From: Bryobacterales bacterium
Lineage (GTDB): Bacteria; Acidobacteriota; Terriglobia; Bryobacterales; Bryobacteraceae
NCBI GenBank assembly: GCA_016721425.1
Contig: JADKID010000041.1
Span: forward strand, 310,001 to 374,000
Length of the DNA stretch: 64,000 nt
Direction of reading: 5' to 3'
Shown here: piece after piece, positions 17,504 through 29,296 of the stretch
Numbering within the stretch: the first letter of the stretch is position 1
How the letters are laid out: each line of letters begins with the position of its first letter
Translations under genes and position numbers: made by a program
Notes under the pieces: model-generated
Databases searched by the model: none
The model's input: only the letters and a program-made list of their open reading frames with translations
What the model was told of the DNA's origin: nothing

Positions 17504-19581
17504 TTTGGCTGTACTTTCTGCTGGCAGCGACGGTTAGCGTGGACAGCCGGCCCCGGCAAATTGAACGGAGCCGGGACTACGACGTAGAGCACTACCGCAT
17601 CGAGCTGAGGCTGGATGAGAAGACGCACTCATTTCACGGCCAGGCGCGCATCACGCTGAAGCCGCTGAAGGATGGGTTCGCGCTCTGTGAGCTGGACGCC
17701 GAGACTTTCACGGTACTGGAAGTGAAGGACGCGCAGGGAGCACTCCGCTTCGAACAGAAACCGGGGCAGCTTGCGGTGCATTTGCGCCGCCCGTATCAGT
17801 ACCGCGAGCAGGTGTCGTTCACGGTTTCCTATGAGGCACGCAACGTCAATGTTGACCCTGAGAAGTACGGCATGCAGAAGGGCTACGACCTGGGACTGAG
17901 TTTCAAGGATGAAGCTCCGGGGCACCCGCCGTTGATCAACACGCTATCGTTTCCGGAGGGCGCACGCCATTGGTTTCCGTCCAACGACCAGCCCAATGAC
18001 AAGGCGACCGCCGACATCATTGCGACCGTTCGGGACGGCTTTGAGGTGATCTCCAACGGCCTCCTGGTGGACACGACGCGGAGCGGGAACACGCGGACAT
18101 TCCACTGGTCGCAGAGAGAGCCGCATTCGACGTATCTGTTCGCTCTGGTGGCTGGACCTTATGTCCGGGTGCCGGATACGGGCGGGGTGCTTCCGATCAA
18201 TTACTGGGTTTATCCGAAAGACGTGAAGGACGCTGTGCGTTCCTTCGGGAGAACCCGCGAGATCCTTCAGTTCTTCGAGCGTGAGTACGGCGTTCCCTTT
18301 CCCTGGGCGAAGTATGACCAGATCACGATTCCGCGCTTTGGCGGCGGGGCCGAGAGCACCTCGGCGACGGTTATCGGGGACGGGACGATCCATGACGAGA
18401 AGGCGGACAAGGATTACCCCAGCCACTGGCTGGTGGCTCATGAGGCGGCGCATCAATGGTGGGGCGATCTGGTGACTTGCCGCACGTGGAGTGAAACCTG
18501 GCTGAACGAGAGCTTCGCCACGTACGGCGAGTATCTGTATTCGAAGCATTCGCTGGGCGAGGATGAGGGCGCTCTGAATCTGGCGCTGAAGAGGAACCGG
18601 TATCTGGAGGAAGCACGCACGAACTACCGGCGGCCCATCGCTTTTGACCGGTGGGAGACTCCGAATCAGAACTTCGACCGCCATACCTACGAGAAGGGCG
18701 CGGCCGTTTTGCACATGCTGCGCTGGGTGATGGGCGACGCGGACTTCCAGCGCGCCATATCGCACTTTCTCAAGAAGCACTCGTTTCAGTCCGTTGATAC
18801 GCACGATCTGCTGATTGCGATCCGGGAATCGACGGGGCAAGTGCGGGATGCGTTCTTCGATCAGTGGATCCGCCAGGCCGGTCACCCGGTCTTCGAGGTG
18901 CGGTGGGAGTGGCTGGAGGCGGAGCGAGCGGTACAACTCACCGTGATCCAGAAACAGACTCCGTACTTTGAAACCCCTGTGGACATTGGTGTCACGACGG
19001 CCGCGGGCAAGAAGGTGGAGCGCCTGCAAATCGGCAAACGGCAACAGGCGGTGTTCCGGATCGCCAGTGACTCCCGGCCCCGGATGGTTCGATTTGACGA
19101 GGGGAACCGCCTGTTGATGGAGTTTGAGTTCCCCAAGAGCACGGAGGAACTGGTTTACCAACTGGAGCATGATGACGCGATGGGGCGCATGTGGGCTGCG
19201 TCTCAACTGAAAGGGAGAGGGGCCGAGGCAGCGCTACAGAAGTCCGCGCGAGGCGACACGTTTTGGGCGGTGCGGCGAGAGGCGGTGCAGGCTGCGGATG
19301 CGGATGCGGGGTTCTTTTCGGAGCGTGCGAAGGATTTGAGGCCGGAGGTGAGGGCTGCGGCGATCCGGAGGCTCGCATCCTATCGGGAGTGCGCGTTTCT
19401 GGCCGAGCGATTCCGCGCCGAGACCAGTTACGTGGTTCAGGCAGAGGCGCTTCGGGCGATCGGCGGGTGTGGTGACAGAGGCCAGATTCCTCTGCTGAGG
19501 GAGGCGGCGGCCATGGTGTCACCCCGCGACGGCTTACGGCGGGCGGCGGAAGGCGCGCTGATTGCCTTGGGAGAGAAGTGA
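17500..19581 (+). CDS. M1 family metallo-aminopeptidase with C-terminal HEAT-like repeats
   Basis: A 693-residue zinc aminopeptidase. The GTG start overlaps the M24 stop by 4 bases and opens a hydrophobic leader (IWLYFLLAATVS). The N-terminal beta domain leads to the exopeptidase strand FGGGAES (GAMEN-like) and the zinc site HEAAHQWWGD with H314, E315, H318 and third ligand E337 in NESFATYGEY, the exact HExxH-18-E spacing. The last 130 residues (from about 560) are short Ala/Arg-rich helical repeats resembling HEAT/PBS repeats rather than the usual ERAP-like domain. Likely periplasmic. Confidence 0.9.
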   Translation: MIWLYFLLAATVSVDSRPRQIERSRDYDVEHYRIELRLDEKTHSFHGQARITLKPLKDGFALCELDAETFTVLEVKDAQGALRFEQKPGQLAVHLRRPYQYREQVSFTVSYEARNVNVDPEKYGMQKGYDLGLSFKDEAPGHPPLINTLSFPEGARHWFPSNDQPNDKATADIIATVRDGFEVISNGLLVDTTRSGNTRTFHWSQREPHSTYLFALVAGPYVRVPDTGGVLPINYWVYPKDVKDAVRSFGRTREILQFFEREYGVPFPWAKYDQITIPRFGGGAESTSATVIGDGTIHDEKADKDYPSHWLVAHEAAHQWWGDLVTCRTWSETWLNESFATYGEYLYSKHSLGEDEGALNLALKRNRYLEEARTNYRRPIAFDRWETPNQNFDRHTYEKGAAVLHMLRWVMGDADFQRAISHFLKKHSFQSVDTHDLLIAIRESTGQVRDAFFDQWIRQAGHPVFEVRWEWLEAERAVQLTVIQKQTPYFETPVDIGVTTAAGKKVERLQIGKRQQAVFRIASDSRPRMVRFDEGNRLLMEFEFPKSTEELVYQLEHDDAMGRMWAASQLKGRGAEAALQKSARGDTFWAVRREAVQAADADAGFFSERAKDLRPEVRAAAIRRLASYRECAFLAERFRAETSYVVQAEALRAIGGCGDRGQIPLLREAAAMVSPRDGLRRAAEGALIALGEK

Positions 19582-19593
19582 GAATAGAAGGGA

Positions 19594-19683
19594 TGGCGGA
19601 GAGGGAGGGATTCGAACCCTCGTTACAGTTTCCCGTAAACACGCTTTCCAAGCGTGCGCCTTCAACCACTCGGCCACCTCTCC
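19594..19683 (-). tRNA. tRNA-Ser (GGA anticodon)
   Basis: A 90-base class II tRNA with long variable arm. Acceptor arms at 19677-19683 and 19598-19604 are fully complementary; discriminator G is at 19597 and CCA is encoded (19594-19596). The anticodon loop reads CTTGGAAAG, giving GGA for UCC/UCU serine codons; the T arm holds GGTTCGAATCC. It lies between the M1 gene and the convergent minus-strand cluster. Confidence 0.96.
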
Positions 19684-19721
19684 AGGTTTGGCGGGTACGA
19701 ATAGTAGTTTACCATCCCGAC

Positions 19722-20534
19722 TTAGCGAACCGTAACTCCCTGCAATAAATAGTCGCGGACACGGAGCCACCATTCGACGCCGCGCGGGGCGGGCGCCTGC
19801 GCGGCGCAGAGCTCGGTGGTGGAGTTCCAGCCGCCGGCGCGCAGGATGGCAGCGATGATCTGATCGCGTGGTTCGGCGCTTTCGCGGACGCGGGCCAGCA
19901 TGAGATCCTGGGCGATGTTACGGTTCACGAAGCCGGAGACGCGGGTGAGATCGGGCTTGGGCCGGGGTGTGGCGGGGGCGCCGCAGACGTAGTCCTGGGG
20001 GATGGCTGTGGTTTCGGCCTTGGCTGGGGCCATGGCTTCGCGCACGCGGACCTCCAGCGGGTAGATGATCCAACGGTCGTTTGCGTTGACCTGCACTTCC
20101 AGCCGGAAGCGGGCCACGGGCGCGGAGTCCGGCACCCAGATATCCAGCAGGTAGGATTGTGTCTTCTGGCCCTCGGCCAGCGTGGCGGCCACGGGCAGTT
20201 TGACGGGCTTGACCTTGTCCGGCACCCACTCGCCGGCTTGCTGGGTGTACTCCTCCTGATAGACGTCGATCCCCACGACATCGTCGGGGTTCTGCGCCAC
20301 GTAGACGTAGTAGGGCTTGCCGGGCGGGGCCTCCACCACGATGCGGAACGTGGTCCAGGCGTTGCGGGCCACGGCTGGGGAGATGATTTCGCGGCGATGC
20401 TCGATGCGGTCTGCCAGCACGGTCTCGCCGTCGGGCCTGATCCGCTGATACTCACTCACCACCAAAACGCGCTGGCCGCTGAGAGCAGCGCTCACAGCGG
20501 CCAGCAGGATGACGAAACGAACCGGAGATGTCAC
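19722..20534 (-). CDS. Exported protein of unknown function downstream of RNase G
   Basis: A 270-residue protein starting at GTG with a signal peptide (VRFVILLAAVSAALSGQ). The middle is mostly beta-strand and I recognise no domain; two cysteines near the C-terminal third (VCGAP, ELCAAQ) could form a disulfide. It begins 10 bases after the RNase E/G stop on the same strand and is therefore probably in that transcript. No function can be given. Confidence 0.75.
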   Translation of the reverse strand: MTSPVRFVILLAAVSAALSGQRVLVVSEYQRIRPDGETVLADRIEHRREIISPAVARNAWTTFRIVVEAPPGKPYYVYVAQNPDDVVGIDVYQEEYTQQAGEWVPDKVKPVKLPVAATLAEGQKTQSYLLDIWVPDSAPVARFRLEVQVNANDRWIIYPLEVRVREAMAPAKAETTAIPQDYVCGAPATPRPKPDLTRVSGFVNRNIAQDLMLARVRESAEPRDQIIAAILRAGGWNSTTELCAAQAPAPRGVEWWLRVRDYLLQGVTVR

Positions 20535-20544
20535 GCTCTCCAGC

Positions 20545-23289
<2,745 letters not shown>

Positions 23290-23588
23290 CGAAACAATCC
23301 TCCGCTCCGCGCGACCGGCACGGGAGTGGAGCGTAGATGGCGATCCGTCTGGCCTTCGGGCTCAGGTGCGGCGCTACTCATGCCGGATTCGAGGCGGAAC
23401 CCGCGCGCGCCTTTCAATTCATTTATGTCGGGCGGACTGCCAAGCGCTCACCCAAATAGCCCGGTTGGACCTATCGGGGGCTTCCCGGTCAGCGGCTGCC
23501 GGAGGAGCCGGCTGCTCTTAAATCTTGCTGAATTGCCACCTGGCGCCGGAGGGACTCACCCCACCGGCTCACTCTTCTCAATACCGTG
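23290..23588 (-). other. Leader region between rodA and rng
   Basis: A 299-base gap, long for this compact cluster. No gene is apparent. A small GC hairpin (GCCGG-CTCCT-CCGGC, 23498-23512) lies about 80 bases after rodA. RNase E genes in other bacteria are autoregulated through their 5' leaders, so a regulatory leader is possible, but nothing here proves it. Confidence 0.4.
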
Positions 23589-24683
23589 TCACGATACAAA
23601 CCGCCGAAGCCGGACATTGTTGACCAGCCCCAGCATCATAAACACCGATACCATGCTCGATCCCCCATAACTCATCAGGGGCAACGGAATGCCGGCAACC
23701 GGCATACGTCCCACCGCCATCCCGGCATTCACCAGAATGTGGAACAGCAGCAGCGAGCAAACACCCATACAGATGAACATCCCGGCTTTGTCTGGCGCAG
23801 TTTGTGCGTTTTGCACGATCTGCATCATCAACAGGAAGTACAACGCCAAAACGACCAGGATGCCAACAAACCCATGCTCCTCGGCAAAAGCCGAGATCAG
23901 AAAATCAGTATGCGCCACCGGCAGGAACCGGAGCTGCGTCTGAGAGCCTTGCGTGACTCCCCGGCCCCACATTCCACCGGCTCCAACAGCGATCTTTGAC
24001 TGGATGACCTGATAACCCTTGCCCATCGGATCCTTCATCGGGTCGAGGAAGATCTCCAGCCGGGCCTTCTGATAGTCCTTCAGGACGAACCAGCCAACGG
24101 GCATCAACACCGCAGCCAGAGCGGCGATAGCCGCCGCATGCTGCCAGCGCATGCCGCCTAAGAATAATCCAATCACCAGGATAGGCACGTACGTCAGGGC
24201 CGTGCCCAGATCCGGTTGTGCCGCCACCAGGGCCATTGGGATACCAACTAGGGCCCCAAGCTTGAGCAGATCCCGAATCTCCAGGCGGTCGCTCTTCAGC
24301 TCCGTCAGATACCTGGCTACCAGTAATACTATCACTAGTTTGACAAACTCCGATGGCTGAAAACGGAAGCCCCACGCCAGAGGGATCCACCGTTTGGAGC
24401 CCCAGACCAGTGTGCCCACCAGCGGAGTCAGGATCAGAAGCCCCAGGCTGGCGCCGTAGAGAATCGGAACCTGGCCCAGCAGCGTGTGGTAATCCACCCG
24501 CGTCATCAACCACATGACGAACAGTCCGATACCGAGGAAGAGCAGTTGCTTGATCCAGGCGTTACGCCAGGCTGTGTCCAGGGAGGCGCTGTAAATCTGC
24601 AGCACGCCCAGCCCGCAGATGGCGAGCGCTACGATCAGGAGGCCCCAATCGAGATCGCGGATAGAACGGAAACTGGCCTTCAA
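23589..24683 (-). CDS. rodA: Rod shape-determining protein RodA (SEDS glycosyltransferase)
   Basis: A 364-residue polytopic membrane protein with about ten helices, the peptidoglycan polymerase of the elongasome. Family stretches seen: GSKRWIPLAWGFRFQPSEFVK, KDPMGKGYQVIQSKIAVGAGG and MSYGGSSM near the C terminus. I place the start at a TTG that overlaps the mrdA stop (TTGA), giving KASFRSIRDLDW and the correct family length; the longer frame upstream lies wholly inside mrdA. Partner of the PBP2 encoded just before it. Confidence 0.93.
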   Translation of the reverse strand: MKASFRSIRDLDWGLLIVALAICGLGVLQIYSASLDTAWRNAWIKQLLFLGIGLFVMWLMTRVDYHTLLGQVPILYGASLGLLILTPLVGTLVWGSKRWIPLAWGFRFQPSEFVKLVIVLLVARYLTELKSDRLEIRDLLKLGALVGIPMALVAAQPDLGTALTYVPILVIGLFLGGMRWQHAAAIAALAAVLMPVGWFVLKDYQKARLEIFLDPMKDPMGKGYQVIQSKIAVGAGGMWGRGVTQGSQTQLRFLPVAHTDFLISAFAEEHGFVGILVVLALYFLLMMQIVQNAQTAPDKAGMFICMGVCSLLLFHILVNAGMAVGRMPVAGIPLPLMSYGGSSMVSVFMMLGLVNNVRLRRFVS

Positions 24684-26566
24684 CGGCCACCGCCCGGAGG
24701 CGCCAGAGATTGGGCGAGACTCGGCGCTGGCTGTTGCAGTTTGAGGATGCGCGCTTTCTTGTCGAAATACGCCTTCACGACATCGCGGGCGATGGGTGCG
24801 GCGAGGTTGCCGTGCAAGCCGTTTTCGAACAGGACAGAGACCACAATCTCGGGAGACTGCCGCGGGGCGAAGCCGACAAACCACGCGTCGTCATCAAACG
24901 ACTCGCCCAGCTTCTTGGCCTTCATCAGCTCATTTGATGCGCGCTGGGCGCTGCCCGTTTTGCCGCACATGTCGAGGCCCGGGATGCGGGCCGCGGCAGC
25001 GGTGCCCCACTCGTTGACCACTGCGTACATGCCGCTTACCACCTTGGCGACATTCTCCGGCTGATACTGCGCCTTGCGCAGCGGGTCGGCGAGCTTGTCC
25101 TCTTTGACGAGGTGGGGCCGCATCCATACGCCACCCATCGCCATGCCTCCAATGGCATGCGCCAGTTGCATTGGAGTGATGGTGAGATAGCCCTGTCCAA
25201 TGCCCAAAGAGATCGTGTCCCCGGCGTACCACTTCTCCCGCTGCGTACGGATTTTCCATTTTGAGGAGGGCATGGTGCCTTCCTTTTCGCCGGAGAGGTC
25301 GATGCCGGTCTTGCGGCCGAAGCCGGCCATTTCGCCCAGCTCGGCGATCTTGTCGATGCCCAGCTTGTTGGCGATCGCATAGAAGTAAACGTCGCAACTT
25401 TGGGCCAGCGCCGTGTGCAGGCTGACATTGCCATGCCCGCCCCTTTTGTGGCACTTGAAGAAGCGGCCGAACCAATCGGCCCCGCCGCCGCAGTGTACGG
25501 TGAAGTTTTCGTCGATGACGCCAGCTTCCAGGGCGGCCAGAGCCCAGAGCGGCTTAACCGTGGAACCGGGCGCCAACTGCGCCTGCGTCGCGCGATTGAA
25601 AAGCGGCTTGTGCGGGTCCTCGTTCAGCGCTCTCCACTCGCGGTTGACGATTCGCCCGACGAAATGATTCGGATTGAAGGCGGGTGTGGATACGAAAGCC
25701 AGCACTTCGCCGGTGCGCGGGTCCAGAGCCACCACGGCGCCGCGCTTGTTCTGCATGGCGAGTTCCGCGACGGCCTGAAGGTCCAGGTCGATTGTCAGTT
25801 TGAGGTCCTTGCCCGGCTGCGCCTCCTTGAGGCCAAGAACCTCTCTGGTATTCCCGCGGTTATCCACCCGCACCCGGCGTTGGCCGTCGACCCCGGTGAG
25901 TAACTCGTTGTAATACCGCTCAATTCCGACCTTGCCGATGACATCGCCAGGATTGTGACTGGCCCACTCCGGCGAGTTCAGTTCGGGCTCGTTGATCTCA
26001 CCCACGTAGCCGAGCAGGTGGGCCGCCAGTCCGTCCTGTGGATAGACGCGGTACTGGGATTTGATCAACTCCATCTCCGGGAAGGCGTCACCGCCTCGAT
26101 ACGCCTCGACGAATGTCAACTCGTCGGCGGATAGCTCGTCCTTGAGCCGGATCGTCAGGTAGGTGGGCTGCTTGCGGAATCGGCGAATTTTGGCCTCCAG
26201 ATCCGAGGGATCCAGGTTGAGCCCCATGGCGATGGGCCGAATGTGCTCCTCTCGGAGGTTGTCCCGCGAGAGGATCAGGCCGAACGACGAGTGGTTGTCA
26301 ACGATCACGCGCCCGTCTCGATCCAGGATGCGGCCGCGAGGGGCCGGGATCGGGCGGCTTTTGATCTGGTTCTGCAGCGCCTTCTCCGAGTAGAACTCCT
26401 CGTTGCGGACCTGGAGATCCCAGAAGCCGCTGCCGATGAACACCAACACGGCGATGGCGATGTATTGGACTGCGGCGATTTTGCCCGCTGCAAACTTGGT
26501 GTCGTCATGCAGCAGCGGCCTGGTGGGCGTGGCGTCGGGTTGCCGGTCTGAGGGGATGTATTTCAC
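24680..26566 (-). CDS. mrdA: Penicillin-binding protein 2, elongasome transpeptidase
   Basis: A 628-residue class B PBP. One N-terminal membrane helix (about 30-50), a pedestal domain beginning RGRILDRDGRVIVDN, and the transpeptidase domain with SxxK serine S335 (PGSTVKP), SxD (QSCDVYFY) and KTG (CGKTGSAQ). It cross-links new peptidoglycan during side-wall growth with RodA and MreBCD. An Ala/Pro/Gly-rich tail ends the protein, and its stop overlaps the rodA start. The gap to mreD is 10 bases. Confidence 0.95.
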   Translation of the reverse strand: MKYIPSDRQPDATPTRPLLHDDTKFAAGKIAAVQYIAIAVLVFIGSGFWDLQVRNEEFYSEKALQNQIKSRPIPAPRGRILDRDGRVIVDNHSSFGLILSRDNLREEHIRPIAMGLNLDPSDLEAKIRRFRKQPTYLTIRLKDELSADELTFVEAYRGGDAFPEMELIKSQYRVYPQDGLAAHLLGYVGEINEPELNSPEWASHNPGDVIGKVGIERYYNELLTGVDGQRRVRVDNRGNTREVLGLKEAQPGKDLKLTIDLDLQAVAELAMQNKRGAVVALDPRTGEVLAFVSTPAFNPNHFVGRIVNREWRALNEDPHKPLFNRATQAQLAPGSTVKPLWALAALEAGVIDENFTVHCGGGADWFGRFFKCHKRGGHGNVSLHTALAQSCDVYFYAIANKLGIDKIAELGEMAGFGRKTGIDLSGEKEGTMPSSKWKIRTQREKWYAGDTISLGIGQGYLTITPMQLAHAIGGMAMGGVWMRPHLVKEDKLADPLRKAQYQPENVAKVVSGMYAVVNEWGTAAAARIPGLDMCGKTGSAQRASNELMKAKKLGESFDDDAWFVGFAPRQSPEIVVSVLFENGLHGNLAAPIARDVVKAYFDKKARILKLQQPAPSLAQSLAPPGGGR

Positions 26567-26576
26567 GACGGCTGCC

Positions 26577-27110
26577 TCATCGCTCGATTGTCCTCAGTCT
26601 ATCCAGAATCAGAAAGAGCGGCACGGCCACCACCGCGTTGAGAAACGCGAAGATGATGGTCTGCGGTAGCTGAAACTCCAGATTCTGGCCTAACAGGCCG
26701 CTCGCCATCACCCAGAAGAAGAACTGGTGAAAAAGGAAGAAAAAGAAGCTCAAAATGAACCGTAGCGCGCTGTTTTCGACATCAAATCGCTGGCTGATGG
26801 ACGCCGCGAAGTAGCCCACCAGCGTCTTGACGATGCCGAACATGCCCAGCGGGTGCTGCGAAAGCGAGTCCTGCAGCAGGCCGATGGCCGAGCCGATCAC
26901 GGCGCCGGCGATGGGCTGGCGGCGCATGATGGCGAAATAGACGGTCACCAGCAGCGGCAGTTCCAGGTACGAGAGGTACTCCACGAATCGGGGCACGTAG
27001 ACCTGGAACAGAATGGCGAGGAGCGGGATGAACAGATACGCGATGATCCGGAACTGCGGGACCTTGGTCTTGCGCGGCTGATTGGGCAGCAGGTTGTCGT
27101 CGTGAGCCAT
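26577..27110 (-). CDS. mreD: Rod shape-determining membrane protein MreD
   Basis: A 177-residue integral membrane protein with five to six helices, including the Phe-rich FILSFFFFLFHQFFFWV. Sequence conservation in this family is low, so the call rests on length, topology and place between mreC and mrdA. The ATG overlaps the mreC stop as TGATG; a GTG one codon upstream is an equal alternative. It links MreC to RodA/PBP2 in the elongasome. Confidence 0.9.
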   Translation of the reverse strand: MAHDDNLLPNQPRKTKVPQFRIIAYLFIPLLAILFQVYVPRFVEYLSYLELPLLVTVYFAIMRRQPIAGAVIGSAIGLLQDSLSQHPLGMFGIVKTLVGYFAASISQRFDVENSALRFILSFFFFLFHQFFFWVMASGLLGQNLEFQLPQTIIFAFLNAVVAVPLFLILDRLRTIER

Positions 27111-28219
27111 CACTGCTTTGCTGGCTCCGGCGGCTTGACGGTTTCCGGTTTGGGTGGCGGCGGCGCGGCCGGCACGGGCCTGTTGAAGTCCGCCACGCGG
27201 CCGGGGCTGGCGCCATACTCGAAGCCCTGGGATTCGCCGAGCCGTTTGTATTTCTCACGGATCTTATCCGCGTCGGTCTGCTGCAACTGGCCGCCCTGTT
27301 CAGAAACGGCCGATGGCGCGGGCTGGGTGGAGGTCTCGCCCGGCGGTGGAGGCAGGATGCTGATCTCGGTATCGGGCTTAGTTTCGATTTCGGGCAGCAG
27401 GCCGTGCACGCCGTCGAGCACGATCAGCATCTCCTCGATGCCGCCGCCACGCAGCGCGCTGGGCTCGACGGTTACTTCCTTGCCGCCGCGCCCCTCGCGC
27501 ACCATCTTTACCTGCCCGACAGGGAGGCCGCGCGGATAGATGCGATCTGCGCCGGAGGTAAAGAACCACTCGCCGGCCTCCAGCTTCTCTTCATTCTGGA
27601 TGTATTCCACGACGCAGGTGTTCTTGCCCTGGCCCTTGAGGATGCCCCGCACTTTGTTCTTCTGAGAGATCACGCCGGCCACGGATTCCTGTTCGGTGAT
27701 CAACTGTACCAGCGAGGCGGTGGGGTAGGAGGCGACTACCTTGCCCACGATCCCCTCCGAGGTGATGGCGGCCATGCCGCGCTTGACGCCGTCGGCAGTG
27801 CCGCGATCCACATAGACGACGCGGGAGTTTGCCCCGGTGCCGGTGCCGATGACGCGGGCGGGGAGAGTGCGGGAGGGGATGCGGCTGCGAAACTCGAGCA
27901 GCGCCTTGGCGCGGTCCGCCGTGGCCAGCTCGGCCGCCAGAAATTGATTCTTCAGCTTGAGCTGGCTGCTGTACTCGCGCAACTGGTGGTTTTCCTGCTG
28001 CACGTTGCGCAGGAAGACATAGCCGGAAAAGAAACCGCCTGTCCCGCCACGGACCCATTCGATGGCGCGGGCCATGGGGGTCACGGCCGTGACGGCCCAG
28101 ATGCGGATCAGGCGCACATCCTCCCTGGCCTTGACCTGATAGGCCAGCAGCAGGAGCTGCCCTACGATCAACAGCAGCAAGGCGGTAAGATTCCGATACC
28201 GGCTGAGGAAGGTTTCCAT
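27110..28219 (-). CDS. mreC: Rod shape-determining protein MreC
   Basis: A 369-residue periplasmic scaffold of the elongasome. Short cytoplasmic start, one membrane helix (about 11-28), coiled coil (about 72-110: VQQENHQLREYSSQLKLKN), then the two beta domains with ARVIGTGTGANSRVVYVDRG and TSGADRIYPRGLPVGQV. The last 75 residues are a Pro-rich tail absent from the E. coli protein, a possible contact or linker. It follows mreB by 27 bases. Confidence 0.94.
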   Translation of the reverse strand: METFLSRYRNLTALLLLIVGQLLLLAYQVKAREDVRLIRIWAVTAVTPMARAIEWVRGGTGGFFSGYVFLRNVQQENHQLREYSSQLKLKNQFLAAELATADRAKALLEFRSRIPSRTLPARVIGTGTGANSRVVYVDRGTADGVKRGMAAITSEGIVGKVVASYPTASLVQLITEQESVAGVISQKNKVRGILKGQGKNTCVVEYIQNEEKLEAGEWFFTSGADRIYPRGLPVGQVKMVREGRGGKEVTVEPSALRGGGIEEMLIVLDGVHGLLPEIETKPDTEISILPPPPGETSTQPAPSAVSEQGGQLQQTDADKIREKYKRLGESQGFEYGASPGRVADFNRPVPAAPPPPKPETVKPPEPAKQ

Positions 28220-28246
28220 GGCAGCGGGCCGCCGGGCGCGGCCGGT

Positions 28247-29272
28247 TTACTCGATAGCGATGCGCCGCAACAGTTTGAAATCGGTGAGCATGCGGCCGGT
28301 GCCGAGCACCACGCTGGCCAGCGGGTCTTCGGCGATGGAGACCGGTAGACCGGTTTCCTCCCGAATCCGCTTATCCAGGTTCTTCAGCATGGCGCCGCCG
28401 CCCGTGAGCACGATGCCCTTGTCACTGATGTCGGCGCTGAGTTCGGGCGGGGTGCGTTCCAGAGCCACACGGATGGCGTTCATGATGGTGGAGACACATT
28501 CTCCGAGGGCTTCGCGGATTTCCTCATCGTGGATGAGAAGGGTGCGCGGCACGCCTTCGATGAGGTTGCGGCCCTTGATTTCCATAGAGATCGGCTTCTC
28601 GAGAGGATAGGCGCTGCCGATCTGCATTTTGATCTGCTCGGCGGTGCGTTCGCCGATCAGCAGGTTGTACTTTTTCTTGAGGTACTGCATGATGGCGTCG
28701 TCCATTTCGTTGCCGGCCACGCGGACCGAGCGGGAGTAGACGATGCCGGAAAGTGATATGACAGCCACGTCCGTGGTGCCGCCGCCGATATCCACCACCA
28801 TATTGCCGGAAGGCTCCGTGATGGGCAGGCCGGCGCCGATGGCGGCTACCATGGCCTGTTCCACGAGGTGCACTTCGCTGGCCTTGGCGCGATAGGCAGA
28901 GTCAATGACGGCGCGCTTTTCCACCTGCGTAATTTCGCTGGGCACACCGATGACGATGCGTGGATGGACCAGCATCTTGCGGCCGTGCGCCTTTTGAATG
29001 AAGTAGTTGAGCATGCGCTCGGTGACTTTGAAGTCGGCGATGACGCCGTCCTTCATCGGGCGGATGGCGACGATATTGCCGGGCGTGCGGCCCAGCATCT
29101 CCTTTGCCTCCTTCCCGACCGCCTCGACTTCGCCGTTGGTTTTGTTGATGGCGACAATGGATGGCTCGTTGACGACAATCCCCTTGCCGCGGGCGAAGAC
29201 CAACGTATTGGCCGTGCCCAGGTCGATGGCAAGGTCGGACGAAAAAAGGCTAAAAAGCGACCGGATGTTCAT
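28247..29272 (-). CDS. mreB: Actin-like rod shape-determining protein MreB
   Basis: A 341-residue bacterial actin that positions the elongasome along the inner membrane. The N-terminal MNIRSLFSLFSSD is the amphipathic membrane anchor, followed by phosphate-1 loop IDLGTANTLV, phosphate-2 VDIGGGTTDVAVIS and the adenosine region LTGGGAMLKNLD. Length matches the family. No good Shine-Dalgarno is seen in the C-rich bases before the ATG. The preceding gene ends only 24 bases upstream on the same strand. Confidence 0.97.
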   Translation of the reverse strand: MNIRSLFSLFSSDLAIDLGTANTLVFARGKGIVVNEPSIVAINKTNGEVEAVGKEAKEMLGRTPGNIVAIRPMKDGVIADFKVTERMLNYFIQKAHGRKMLVHPRIVIGVPSEITQVEKRAVIDSAYRAKASEVHLVEQAMVAAIGAGLPITEPSGNMVVDIGGGTTDVAVISLSGIVYSRSVRVAGNEMDDAIMQYLKKKYNLLIGERTAEQIKMQIGSAYPLEKPISMEIKGRNLIEGVPRTLLIHDEEIREALGECVSTIMNAIRVALERTPPELSADISDKGIVLTGGGAMLKNLDKRIREETGLPVSIAEDPLASVVLGTGRMLTDFKLLRRIAIE

Positions 29273-29296
29273 GTCGAGGGGGGTATCCGCGCGTAC

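Noticed and set aside
19534..19773. Open frame running through the serine tRNA
   Set aside because: The tRNA is complete with CCA and correct arms; the frame is a by-product.
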